Shown: positions 54,825 to 62,556, counted from the first letter of the stretch. The stretch: DNA of 64,000 nt from UBA4055 sp964648295 (GCA_964648295.1 CAZYNH010000002.1:62001-126000), one strand, 5' to 3'. Program-made: numbers and translations. Notes: generated by a model not told the origin, from the sequence alone.

Positions 54825-56984
54825 ATGGTCAATAAAAAGCTCAAATATCCCCCGGACTTCAAAAAAGAGGTCTGCGAATACGCTAAAAAAGAGAACATAA
54901 TAAGCGCTTCCGTGATCTACAGCGTTCACAGGAACACCATTCAGAACTGGATGAAAAAGTACAAAAAGTCCGGCGTAAAAGGATTTATCGTAAAAAGGAA
55001 CGATACGCAGGAAACAAAGCTTGACGAAAAGACGCTTTATAAGATCGCGAAATATAAACGGGCTAACCCCAAGGCAACGCTCGGAGAGATAAAGAACAGA
55101 TTCCGACTCGACTGCCATGAAACTCTCATATGCAAGAAATTAGGCAGGATATATAAGCCTCAAAAGGAAAAGAAGAAGCAGGACATCCTGTTTTTACAGA
55201 CAAAAATAATAAGGCACCCCGCGGAGGTTGAAAAAGAACATCCTGTTTTCAGGCTCTCTCTCCATCTGTGCGGCGGAAAACCCGTATCAGTCGGATTTAC
55301 AAGCTGGTACAGCTCAGAGAAGATCTGCCTTTTCATAAGGTACTCTCTGGAAAAACTGAAATCTGTCAGAGGCAGGAGGAATTTTCACAAGATCGTAACT
55401 AACGCAAAATTCATTAAACCTGAAGATTTTAAAGTGATAGTGGGCGACTATTTTGATGTTGAGCTTGAATCTTTAAGTGCGGGAAATAATACGGTATGCC
55501 CCGGGCACGATATCGGTTTTTCAAGAAAGAACATCCGTTATCCGGTCGCGGATTCTTATGAACGGATACTGGAAAGTTACAGACCGGGAGAGCTTAACAA
55601 TATCCTGCTGGCTTCTCTTGTGAACATAGACGAGCTTTCAAAGGATGAGCTTTTCAGGAGCGGCTGGTCCGCTATGTTCATGCCTGCTGAAACAAAAAGA
55701 TCCCTTTATACTGTCCTTGAGAGGATAAGGCTGAAAGGGAACAGGGCCGCACTTGAGTTCGATTACACAACAGCAAAATCTGAATACAATAAAGCATATT
55801 CGGCGATGACGGTCCTAAAGATAAGAGATAAAGGGCTGTACCTGTCAGTCCTTTCTGCCAAAGCGAAGCTGTATTATACAACTGAGAAATACCAGACCGC
55901 CCTTATGCTTTTCAGAGATATATCAAGGTTTTCAAAGGAGAACGGTCTTATTGCAGAGCTGGCGGACTGCTATTACTACATAGCCATGATTCACAGAAGT
56001 TTCCAGAATATGCCGGGCGCGGTGAAGTATTTCAGGCTGTCATCAAGGCTGGTTGAGAAGAGCGGGGACGATCTGAGCCGCTTCATGTATAACAGAGCAG
56101 TTTACTTTTATTATTATTCCCTCAATAAATTTGAGGAAGCTGAAAATTACAGCGGCTTGTTCTACGAGTACGCCCTCAAAACAGGATATAAAGACCTGAT
56201 AGGCAACTGTCTGAGCTCAAGAGGCGCGTATCTGTACAGCAGCGGCAGGTATGAGGAGTTTGAGAAAATGCTGTTTGAAGCCAAAAGGTATAATTTAGCC
56301 AACGGTAATCTGTATGAGGCGAGCAAGAACCTGACAAATCTTTTAAGCATTTATTCATACTATATACTAAAAGACGAAAATGAGATCAATGAGCTTCTTG
56401 ATGAACTGAAGGCCGTGACAGATAAGCTGAATCTGCCCCATCTGCTTTATGAATCAATGTACCGTGCGGGAATATTTTATTACAACAGGCAGAGGAACGA
56501 AGAAGCTTTGAGCATACTCAAAAGATCCCTTCCCGGAGTAAAAAGATATCTCTCGAAAGAGGCTTATCTTTCAACTTTATGCTACATTGGAGGTATTTAT
56601 TTTGATAACAGCGAATATACTCAAGCTTCAAAACTGCTGACTCCGATGATCAGAGAATCGATCAAATTCAAAAATGATGTTTATCTGCAAAGAGGTATTT
56701 GGTATTTGTCGCGTATTTATCTTGGTAAAGATGATGTTAAAAGAGCGGTCACCCTTATAAGGAAGGGTATAAAAACTTCAATTGATCTCAAGAATCTTTA
56801 CACATGTGCTTTGTATCATAAAATGTATGCCGAGATATGTGAAAGCAAGAATATGAATAATGTTGCGAGCTACCACTATATTCAGGCGTTTAACTTGTTC
56901 AACCTTTATGGTCAGAAGAACAATTATAATGTAAAAGAGGAAATAAGATACATAAAATCAAAAATGCAGTGTTCTAAGCAATAA
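54825..56984 (+). CDS. Transposase-type HTH/degenerate integrase/TPR regulator
   Basis: A 719-residue soluble protein. Residues 1-105 carry transposase-like helix-turn-helix units (FKKEVCEYAKK..SVHRNTIQNWMKKYKKSG and a second HTH around GEIKNRFRLD). Residues about 139-250 look like the RNase-H-type integrase core of IS3/IS481 transposases: KIVTNAKFI sits where SDNGxxF is expected, but all three acidic catalytic residues are missing. Residues about 300-719 form about ten TPR repeats. Known TPR-HTH proteins of the RRNPP type sense peptides; here the next gene encodes a small exported peptide, so peptide sensing is an attractive guess. The integrase similarity was judged by eye. It is not an active transposase: no inverted repeats or catalytic triad are seen. 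Confidence 0.7.
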   Translation: MVNKKLKYPPDFKKEVCEYAKKENIISASVIYSVHRNTIQNWMKKYKKSGVKGFIVKRNDTQETKLDEKTLYKIAKYKRANPKATLGEIKNRFRLDCHETLICKKLGRIYKPQKEKKKQDILFLQTKIIRHPAEVEKEHPVFRLSLHLCGGKPVSVGFTSWYSSEKICLFIRYSLEKLKSVRGRRNFHKIVTNAKFIKPEDFKVIVGDYFDVELESLSAGNNTVCPGHDIGFSRKNIRYPVADSYERILESYRPGELNNILLASLVNIDELSKDELFRSGWSAMFMPAETKRSLYTVLERIRLKGNRAALEFDYTTAKSEYNKAYSAMTVLKIRDKGLYLSVLSAKAKLYYTTEKYQTALMLFRDISRFSKENGLIAELADCYYYIAMIHRSFQNMPGAVKYFRLSSRLVEKSGDDLSRFMYNRAVYFYYYSLNKFEEAENYSGLFYEYALKTGYKDLIGNCLSSRGAYLYSSGRYEEFEKMLFEAKRYNLANGNLYEASKNLTNLLSIYSYYILKDENEINELLDELKAVTDKLNLPHLLYESMYRAGIFYYNRQRNEEALSILKRSLPGVKRYLSKEAYLSTLCYIGGIYFDNSEYTQASKLLTPMIRESIKFKNDVYLQRGIWYLSRIYLGKDDVKRAVTLIRKGIKTSIDLKNLYTCALYHKMYAEICESKNMNNVASYHYIQAFNLFNLYGQKNNYNVKEEIRYIKSKMQCSKQ

Positions 56985-57053
56985 TTATATTGTAAAATAT
57001 TTCAATACGGCAATTATAAAAGCACAATATAAGTATAAAGATAGGCAATAGTA

Positions 57054-57082
57054 TTTACATACTCACTTTTTTGGTTTAATTT
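57054..57082 (+). promoter_or_regulatory. Promoter of the 53-residue exported peptide gene
   Basis: TTTACA, a 17-bp spacer and TAATTT, ending 30 bp before the start codon. Confidence 0.5.
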
Positions 57083-57112
57083 TAAAGTGTGAAAATTAAA
57101 AAGGAGTGAGTC

Positions 57113-57274
57113 ATGAAAAAATTGTTAGCTGTTGCATTGATCGCGTTAGCGCTTTTGGCAGTACCTGTTTATGGTGACGGTGATCCTTATCCTGACTGGG
57201 AATGGATCAATGGCGTATGGGTTTATGTTGGCAATAATCCTAATCCGCCGCCCCCGCCACCAATAAAATTGTAA
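57113..57274 (+). CDS. Small exported peptide with Trp/Tyr-rich core and proline tail
   Basis: A 53-residue protein. A clear Sec signal peptide (MKKLLAVALIALALLAVPVYG) is cut probably after VYG; the mature part is 32 residues, DGDPYPDWEWINGVWVYVG then NNPNPPPPPPIKL. AAGGAG precedes ATG. It has no cysteines, no homologue I recognise, and lies between the HTH-TPR regulator and a KTSC-like gene, with a promoter of its own. It could be a signalling peptide, a small secreted factor or a substrate of nearby enzymes. That it is a real gene is supported by start, RBS, promoter and signal peptide. Confidence 0.7.
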   Translation: MKKLLAVALIALALLAVPVYGDGDPYPDWEWINGVWVYVGNNPNPPPPPPIKL

Positions 57275-57298
57275 AAAAGACATACACAGGGGGTAAGT

Positions 57299-57532
57299 AT
57301 GCAGCTCTATTTAAATCCGGATGATAATTCCGGTATTCACAGCTACGAGTACGGTCCCGAATTCATTATCGTGAGGTTCAAGGAGATCCAGCGGCTTTTT
57401 GTTTACATTTACCGCGATGCGGGCAGGCAGCATGTGGAGGCGATGAAGGTCCTGGCAATACGGGGTTCCGGGCTTGAAGAATATATAAAAGAGAATACAG
57501 TGGAGCTGAATGAACAATTAAAGGAGCGGTAA
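57299..57532 (+). CDS. Small KTSC-like domain protein
   Basis: A 77-residue protein. Its pattern SGIHSYEYGPEFIIVRFKE...YIYRDAG...SGLEEYIKENT resembles the KTSC domain (pfam13619), a short domain often found beside phage, mobile-element or RNA-related genes. GGGGG precedes ATG 57299, and the stop is directly followed by the first AraC-like gene, so it is probably co-transcribed. The family call is tentative, because KTSC motifs are weakly conserved. Confidence 0.5.
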   Translation: MQLYLNPDDNSGIHSYEYGPEFIIVRFKEIQRLFVYIYRDAGRQHVEAMKVLAIRGSGLEEYIKENTVELNEQLKER

Positions 57533-57886
57533 ATGTTTAAAAGTATTACCGACAAGGAATTCTGCGACAGAGTTCGTGAAGTACTCAAGATGAAATTTTC
57601 ATGTCATTCAGAGATAAAAAAATTTCTCGAAGATCATTTCAGAAGAAGCTTTTCCTCCATCAGCAAGAGGTACAAACGCTGCAAGCATGAAACTATTTTC
57701 GTAACTTACGACAGGTACAGAGCCCGTAACGCAAAAAAGCTTTTAATAAGCGAAACCTGCTTTAAGACCCAGTATGCGATCGGTTTTAAAAATGAATCCT
57801 ATTTTTCAAGATGGTTCAGGAAGCACATAGGCATCAATCCCGAGACTTACAGAAGGAATATTTATGTTTCACAAGATCAGCGATGA
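57533..57886 (+). CDS. Mini AraC-type HTH protein, copy A
   Basis: A 117-residue protein. The C-terminal half is the second HTH of an AraC family DNA-binding domain (AIGFKNESYFSRWFRKHIGINPETYRR). The N-terminal half (EFCDRVREVLKMKF, SISKRYKRCKHET) has no AraC sensor domain and is shared with the next gene, which is clearly a tandem paralogue. The two genes overlap by 23 bp. AAGGAG precedes ATG 57533, directly after the KTSC-like stop. It may act as a dimer with copy B to control the RiPP cluster that starts 500 bp downstream. Confidence 0.75.
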   Translation: MFKSITDKEFCDRVREVLKMKFSCHSEIKKFLEDHFRRSFSSISKRYKRCKHETIFVTYDRYRARNAKKLLISETCFKTQYAIGFKNESYFSRWFRKHIGINPETYRRNIYVSQDQR

Positions 57887-58217
57887 TGAATTCTGCGATA
57901 TTATTCATGATATGTTAGAAGACTCTCTGAAAAGGGAGCCTGATCTTCAGATAAAGTTAGAGACTAAATTCAATAAAAGTTACCCTATGATAAAGCAGAG
58001 ATACAAAAGAGTAACAAAAAAGACTCTTAAAACAAAACACGATGAGATGCGATTCAATTACGCAAAAGAAGAACTAAAAAAATTATGCTGCTTTGAAGTA
58101 ATGACAGAACTGGGATTCAGATACGAATCCAATTTTTCGAAGTGGTTCAGAAAACATAAGGGGATCAATCCGTCCGAGTATCAGGCACAAATAAAACAAA
58201 ATGAATTGGTGGTTTGA
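57864..58217 (+). CDS. Mini AraC-type HTH protein, copy B
   Basis: A 117-residue paralogue of copy A, identical in length. It shares MFxxISDxEFCD near the start, KQRYKRVTKKTL in the middle and LGFRYESNFSKWFRKHKGINPSEYQ in the AraC HTH. The start overlaps the end of copy A out of frame. Its last codons run into the 13-bp repeat array, so the array's first repeat lies in coding sequence and the rest in the promoter region of the RiPP operon. Its role as regulator of that promoter is inferred from position. Confidence 0.75.
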   Translation: MFHKISDDEFCDIIHDMLEDSLKREPDLQIKLETKFNKSYPMIKQRYKRVTKKTLKTKHDEMRFNYAKEELKKLCCFEVMTELGFRYESNFSKWFRKHKGINPSEYQAQIKQNELVV

Positions 58218-58261
58218 ATTGGTAAAACGAATTGGCGTTTTGGATTGCTATTTTGAATTGG
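58203..58261 (+). repeat. Five direct heptamers at an exact 13-bp period
   Basis: GAATTGG occurs at 58203, 58216, 58229 and 58255, with GGATTGC at 58242, each separated by six variable bases, so the start-to-start distance is 13 in all four steps. The array ends 22 bp before the -35 box of the RiPP promoter and is probably a multi-site operator. The bound protein could be one of the two mini AraC proteins. Confidence 0.85.
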
Positions 58262-58283
58262 CGATATTGACCCGCGAAACAAG

Positions 58284-58312
58284 TTGACATCAAGAAAGTG
58301 CGCCGGTAAATT
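58284..58312 (+). promoter_or_regulatory. Sigma-70 promoter of the RiPP operon
   Basis: Perfect TTGACA, a 17-bp spacer and TAAATT; the predicted start is near 58319. Confidence 0.7.
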
Positions 58313-58319
58313 AAGGCCG

Positions 58320-58331
58320 AATTGCGCAATT
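58320..58331. promoter_or_regulatory. 12-bp perfect palindrome at the predicted start point
   Basis: AATTGCGCAATT is its own reverse complement and lies at +1 of the RiPP promoter; it contains GAATTGC-like half-sites related to the upstream heptamer. A repressor could bind here. Confidence 0.6.
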
Positions 58332-58381
58332 GTAAAATCCGGACGCGGATTTAAATTGTAAAAAACTAAAAAGGAGATACG

Positions 58382-58585
58382 ATGAAACACAAAATCAATT
58401 TGATTGATTTGAGTCAAAATGAACTTAAGTCAATCAAGGGGACTGCAGATGCAACTTGCGGTTGTACATGTACATGTAACTGTGATGATCCGGAATTCTG
58501 GACTATTACACCAAGCGCATATGGTGTTTATGGGATTAGGAGCGGAAAGACAGGTAGTGTACTTCCCCCGATATTAACGAAGTAA
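58382..58585 (+). CDS. RiPP precursor peptide (GG-Bacteroidales-type), five alternating cysteines
   Basis: A 67-residue peptide. The leader INLIDLSQNELKSIKG fits the LSxxELxxIxGG leader of peptides exported by C39 transporters, but the second Gly is Thr, so the expected GG is GT. The core begins TADATCGCTCTCNC: five Cys at every second residue (CxCxCxCxC, residues 26-34), followed by DDPEFW and a Gly/Ser/Pro-rich tail ending PPILTK. AAAAAGGAG precedes ATG 58382. The radical SAM maturase and its partners follow. The cysteines are likely sites of thioether formation, disulfides or metal binding, which cannot be told apart by sequence. Confidence 0.85.
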   Translation: MKHKINLIDLSQNELKSIKGTADATCGCTCTCNCDDPEFWTITPSAYGVYGIRSGKTGSVLPPILTK

Positions 58586-58592
58586 AAGTATC

Positions 58593-58622
58593 AAGATTAG
58601 GCACTTGGTTGTGCCTAATCTT
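58593..58622 (+). terminator. Strong hairpin between precursor and maturase genes
   Basis: A perfect 12-bp stem (AAGATTAGGCAC / GTGCCTAATCTT) with loop TTGGTT and no T run. It probably allows read-through and protects the 3' end of a short precursor mRNA, giving more precursor than enzyme. Confidence 0.6.
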
Positions 58623-58642
58623 ATTAAAAAATGGAGGACTGA

Positions 58643-60145
58643 ATGTCTATTAAAACGTCCGTAGTATTTCAAACCGACAACAATAATTTTTACCTGTATA
58701 ATATCAAAAAAAGAAAATTACATCACATAAGTCCATTTTTAGCTACAATTGTATCAAAAAGAAATCAATGTGATTCTTATGAGTTTAAGAAATGGAAAAC
58801 AATCAAATTCAGGCAGAAATTGGGATTAGAAGAATCAAAAAATGATTTTAGGATATATGATTATTTAGATAATAATGGCTATTTCTCAACTATCGATAAT
58901 TTATTTATTGAAACAGATGTTACTCCTGATGACATATTCTACTCATTAGTAAATCTTCCAAGTATTTGTTTTGAAGTAACAGATAATTGCAATTTAAACT
59001 GTTATTATTGTGGCTATGGAAAATTCTATGATGGTTATGAGGAACGAAAAGGGAAAAATATTAAATTTTCAATAATTAAAGCTTTTATGGATTATTATAG
59101 TAATTTTCTTACATCATTACCTCAAAATTATTATGTAAATAAGCCCTTACATTTTTCATTCTACGGAGGTGAACCATTATTGAATTTTGATATAATAAAA
59201 GAAACTGTTGAATATATAAAAAAATTAAAATTTCCTAACAGACTTATTAAATATACAATAACTACAAACGGTATTTTGTTAGATAAGTATATTGATTTTC
59301 TTAAGGGTAATAATTTTAATATACTGATAAGCATAGATGGCAACGAGTATAATAATTCTTTTCGTGTAGATAAATCAGGAAAAAATTCATTTACAAAACT
59401 ATACTATAACATTAAATATGTGCAAAAGAAATATCCAGAGTATTACATAAGAAATGTTAATTTTAATTGTGTATTACATCAACGAAATTCGTTTAAAGAA
59501 GTAATAGCGTTTGTTCAATCTGAATTTAATAAAACTATTCAGATTACTGAACTAAATTGCGATAATGTAGATTTAAAAATGAAAGATGAATTCAATTCAA
59601 TTTATAAAAATAGTTTTGATGATTATAATTCTTATTTAACTTGTTGTACAAAGGATAGTATTCCTCTTGCAAACAATATGCATTTAAGAGACATCAAGAA
59701 AATGTCTTCAATTTTATCACCTTATAATTTTAGAACTATAATTGATTTTTTCTATAATTCTCAAGATAAAAGATTTCCAACAGGTTCATGTTTACCTTTC
59801 AATAGAAGTGTACTGATTAATGTAAATAATAAGATATTGTTTTGTGAACGAGTACCTCATAATAGAACAGTAGGATATATTGATGAAAATAATATCGTCC
59901 AAATAGATCTAAAAAAGCTAGCAGAATGCCAAAATGAAAGTTATTCTAAAATAATTCCTCTCTGTAACAATTGTTATGCTTCATATTTTTGTAGTAAATG
60001 CTTGTTTTCGAAATCTTCGATTGAAGGATGTGAATATTTTCTTACAGAGAAAAATTTCTCGAATTACTTAAGTTTTTTAGTTAATCATATAGAACTTAAT
60101 CCTAATGATTACGCACAAAAAATAAAGGAGATAACTGTAATATGA
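58643..60145 (+). CDS. Radical SAM/SPASM peptide maturase (GG-Bacteroidales type)
   Basis: A 500-residue radical SAM enzyme. C116, C120 and C123 (CNLNCYYC) bind the SAM iron-sulfur cluster; GGEPLL is also present. The C-terminal SPASM region has several cysteines (CLPFNRS..CERV..CNNCYASYFCSKC, about 385-463) for auxiliary clusters. The first 100 residues look like a leader-recognition region. It follows the precursor and overlaps the pseudo-rSAM gene by 4 bp, the arrangement of the TIGR04148/TIGR04149/TIGR04150 system. It probably makes a crosslink in the cysteine-rich core. The gene is AT-rich with codon use unlike the housekeeping genes, suggesting transfer. GGAGG precedes ATG 58643. Confidence 0.9.
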   Translation: MSIKTSVVFQTDNNNFYLYNIKKRKLHHISPFLATIVSKRNQCDSYEFKKWKTIKFRQKLGLEESKNDFRIYDYLDNNGYFSTIDNLFIETDVTPDDIFYSLVNLPSICFEVTDNCNLNCYYCGYGKFYDGYEERKGKNIKFSIIKAFMDYYSNFLTSLPQNYYVNKPLHFSFYGGEPLLNFDIIKETVEYIKKLKFPNRLIKYTITTNGILLDKYIDFLKGNNFNILISIDGNEYNNSFRVDKSGKNSFTKLYYNIKYVQKKYPEYYIRNVNFNCVLHQRNSFKEVIAFVQSEFNKTIQITELNCDNVDLKMKDEFNSIYKNSFDDYNSYLTCCTKDSIPLANNMHLRDIKKMSSILSPYNFRTIIDFFYNSQDKRFPTGSCLPFNRSVLINVNNKILFCERVPHNRTVGYIDENNIVQIDLKKLAECQNESYSKIIPLCNNCYASYFCSKCLFSKSSIEGCEYFLTEKNFSNYLSFLVNHIELNPNDYAQKIKEITVI

Positions 60146-61344
60146 AAGCAATTGCTTTTTTAGAACCAAATGTTTATGTACGTGTAATAGAAGATAATGT
60201 GTTGTTATATAATACGGAAAATAATACTTCGATTGTATATCGTAATAATAATATCATCGCTGAATTTGTTACAAATTTAATTAAAGATGATCAGTTATAT
60301 ATTACATGCATTAATGATTTTTCTCAGTGTAATCAAGAATTAAAAGAATTTTTAAAGGAACTACAAGAAAAACATATGGGCGGATTTTACTACAAGAAAG
60401 CATTAAAAGTAAAACCTGTTCAATTAGTATTAAATTATTCTGATGAATTGCCAAAAACTACGAAAGACGAATTTTCACCAATGGAACATTTAAAAACAAT
60501 CAATCTATATGTAAATAATGAGTATGGTGATAATAATTTTAATATGATAAAGCAGGTTCATTGGGTTTATAAAGATAGAGAATATCTTGAGATATCATAC
60601 AAAACTCTATATGATCTATTGATGCAATTTGTGAAGAAGAATATTACAATCAATATCATTGGAGGTAATATATTCAACTATTCTGAGATAAGTAGATTAA
60701 TAGATATACTTGAAAAATTGCGAATAAATACATGTTTTTATTTGCATTATTCATTGATTAATAAAGATGACTTAAATAAATTATCTAATTTTAAAATCAA
60801 AATTTTAATTGATAACTTAGTTAATAAAGAACTAATTATTCAAAAATTATTAGGACTAAATATTTTGTTGAATTTTGAATTACTTTTTCTTATTGAGAGT
60901 AATTCTGATTTAAAAGTTACTTTAGAAATTGCAGGAATTCTAGGAATTGATAATTATAGATTAATCCCTTTTTTAAATGGGAAAAATTATAATTTTTTTA
61001 AGAAAAATATTTTTATGAGAATTCCACGAATATTAAATTCAGGACTCACTAATCGTGATATATTTTCAAAAAAAATTGTAAATCCTTTATGCTATGGAGA
61101 ATTAAATATTTTACCTAATTGTGATGTATATGCTAATTTCAATCATTGTAAAATTGGTAATCTAAGGAATAACAATTTTGTAGAAATTCTTTTGAAGGAA
61201 ATAATTAAAGGAAATTCATGGAAAAAACATAGAGGTAAAGTTAAACCATGTAATAAGTGTCTCTATAGAGATTTATGCCCTCCGATTTCTAATTACGAAT
61301 ATGTTCTCAAGAAATTCGACTTATGTCTAAAAGAAACAAAATAG
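60142..61344 (+). CDS. Pseudo-radical SAM partner protein (GG-Bacteroidales type)
   Basis: A 400-residue protein with a SPASM-like C-terminus (CYGELNILPNCDVYANFN, CNKCLYRDLCPPISNYEYV) but no CxxxCxxC radical SAM motif in its N-terminal half. This is the hallmark of the pseudo-rSAM proteins that accompany GG-Bacteroidales maturases. It may bind the leader or hold auxiliary clusters, or help the true enzyme. Its AT-rich base composition matches the two neighbouring genes, and it overlaps the maturase stop by 4 bp. Confidence 0.88.
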   Translation: MKAIAFLEPNVYVRVIEDNVLLYNTENNTSIVYRNNNIIAEFVTNLIKDDQLYITCINDFSQCNQELKEFLKELQEKHMGGFYYKKALKVKPVQLVLNYSDELPKTTKDEFSPMEHLKTINLYVNNEYGDNNFNMIKQVHWVYKDREYLEISYKTLYDLLMQFVKKNITINIIGGNIFNYSEISRLIDILEKLRINTCFYLHYSLINKDDLNKLSNFKIKILIDNLVNKELIIQKLLGLNILLNFELLFLIESNSDLKVTLEIAGILGIDNYRLIPFLNGKNYNFFKKNIFMRIPRILNSGLTNRDIFSKKIVNPLCYGELNILPNCDVYANFNHCKIGNLRNNNFVEILLKEIIKGNSWKKHRGKVKPCNKCLYRDLCPPISNYEYVLKKFDLCLKETK

Positions 61345-61353
61345 AGGTTTATA

Positions 61354-62496
61354 ATGGGTAAGTTTTACTACTATTTAAAATCAGGTTGTTGTAGTTTATT
61401 GCTCTTTTTACTGTTACTCTCATTTTTATCATGTAATAATGACAAAGCTGGATATGAAATTAAAATAATTGATAGTGTCAGTGTTGTTAAAAATAATAAT
61501 TATCCGAATGATAAAAAGTTTGCAATTGTACCTCTTTTTAAATACAAAATTAACTTTGATAATAATATCTCAGCGTTAGAAAACGGATTAAATTGTTACT
61601 TTACCACGGACACAAAAAATAATTTATATGCGTTTCATAGTAATTCAATGACTATAAAAAAATATAATAAAAGTGGTGATCAAATTTTAGAGTTTGCTGG
61701 TAGAGGTAATGGTCCAGGTGAATTAGGGGATAATTTTTTTGATTTCGGTGCAATGAAAATCGAAAATGATATTCTTTACATATTCCTTCCATATAAGAAA
61801 CAAATTTACACATATGATTTAGAAGGAAATTTTTTAAAAAGTACTTTATGTTGTATTATTAAGAATTATAAAGACGATTTTAGGATTGCAAGCAGTTCGA
61901 TATCGCCAATTGACACAAGTTTGGTTGTTTTACAAATTTCGTATGGTAACAAAGAAATTCATAGAAACGAACTTAATATTGTACAAATCTATAAAAATTT
62001 ATCAGAATATAATGAGATAACAAGTTGTAATTATAAAAAGACAACAGATTACTTATCGTTTATGTTAGCAAAGTATGCTTATAAAAGTGGTAAAATATAT
62101 ATCGCACAAAATAGTAAAGAAAATTTTCAAATAGATATTTATGATACATCTGCAAATAAGATCCAAACAATTAGAAAAGCATATATGAGAACTAAATATC
62201 CTCTTATATTTAGAATGAGTATGGGCTTGAAATATCAGCAATCGATACTTGATTTGCAGGTAGATAAATACAACAGAATTTGGGTCTTATCAGCTGAAGA
62301 TAATGATATGAGTAAAATCCCAAACAACAATATATATCAAGTCTTTAGCGATGATGGAATATATCTTAATAAAATAAAATTAGATTTACACATATTAATT
62401 CAAAATATTTTATTTCTTGATGATATAATGCTCATTTACGGCTTAGAAAAAGAAAATGAGGACAGCTTCCCATCTATATATGTTTATGACTATTAA
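61354..62496 (+). CDS. Six-bladed beta-propeller lipoprotein of the RiPP cluster
   Basis: A 380-residue lipoprotein (signal LLLFLLLLSFLSC, lipobox near residue 27). The mature part has NHL-like propeller repeats: TDTKNNLYAF, FAGRGNGPGELG, KIYIAQNSK and LQVDKYNRIWVLSAEDND. FCB genomes often carry such 6-bladed propeller lipoproteins beside peptide maturation genes, but their role is unknown; they may bind the product at the cell surface. It is AT-rich and starts 9 bp after the pseudo-rSAM stop. Confidence 0.8.
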   Translation: MGKFYYYLKSGCCSLLLFLLLLSFLSCNNDKAGYEIKIIDSVSVVKNNNYPNDKKFAIVPLFKYKINFDNNISALENGLNCYFTTDTKNNLYAFHSNSMTIKKYNKSGDQILEFAGRGNGPGELGDNFFDFGAMKIENDILYIFLPYKKQIYTYDLEGNFLKSTLCCIIKNYKDDFRIASSSISPIDTSLVVLQISYGNKEIHRNELNIVQIYKNLSEYNEITSCNYKKTTDYLSFMLAKYAYKSGKIYIAQNSKENFQIDIYDTSANKIQTIRKAYMRTKYPLIFRMSMGLKYQQSILDLQVDKYNRIWVLSAEDNDMSKIPNNNIYQVFSDDGIYLNKIKLDLHILIQNILFLDDIMLIYGLEKENEDSFPSIYVYDY

Positions 62497-62556
62497 TACA
62501 ATGATTTCATTTGCTCTAACAAAGAACAGAAGCAGTAACTTTATTTTGATATTTCA

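Noticed and set aside
54825..56984. Active insertion sequence
   Set aside because: The HTH is transposase-like, but no catalytic triad, terminal inverted repeats or target duplication were found, and a TPR array fills the C-terminal half.
58203..58261. CRISPR array
   Set aside because: The repeat unit is only 7 bases with 6-base gaps; no long spacers and no cas genes are present.
58181..58417. 78-codon minus-strand frame across the 13-bp repeats
   Set aside because: It overlaps the end of the AraC copy B, the whole promoter region and the precursor start; there is no ribosome binding site.
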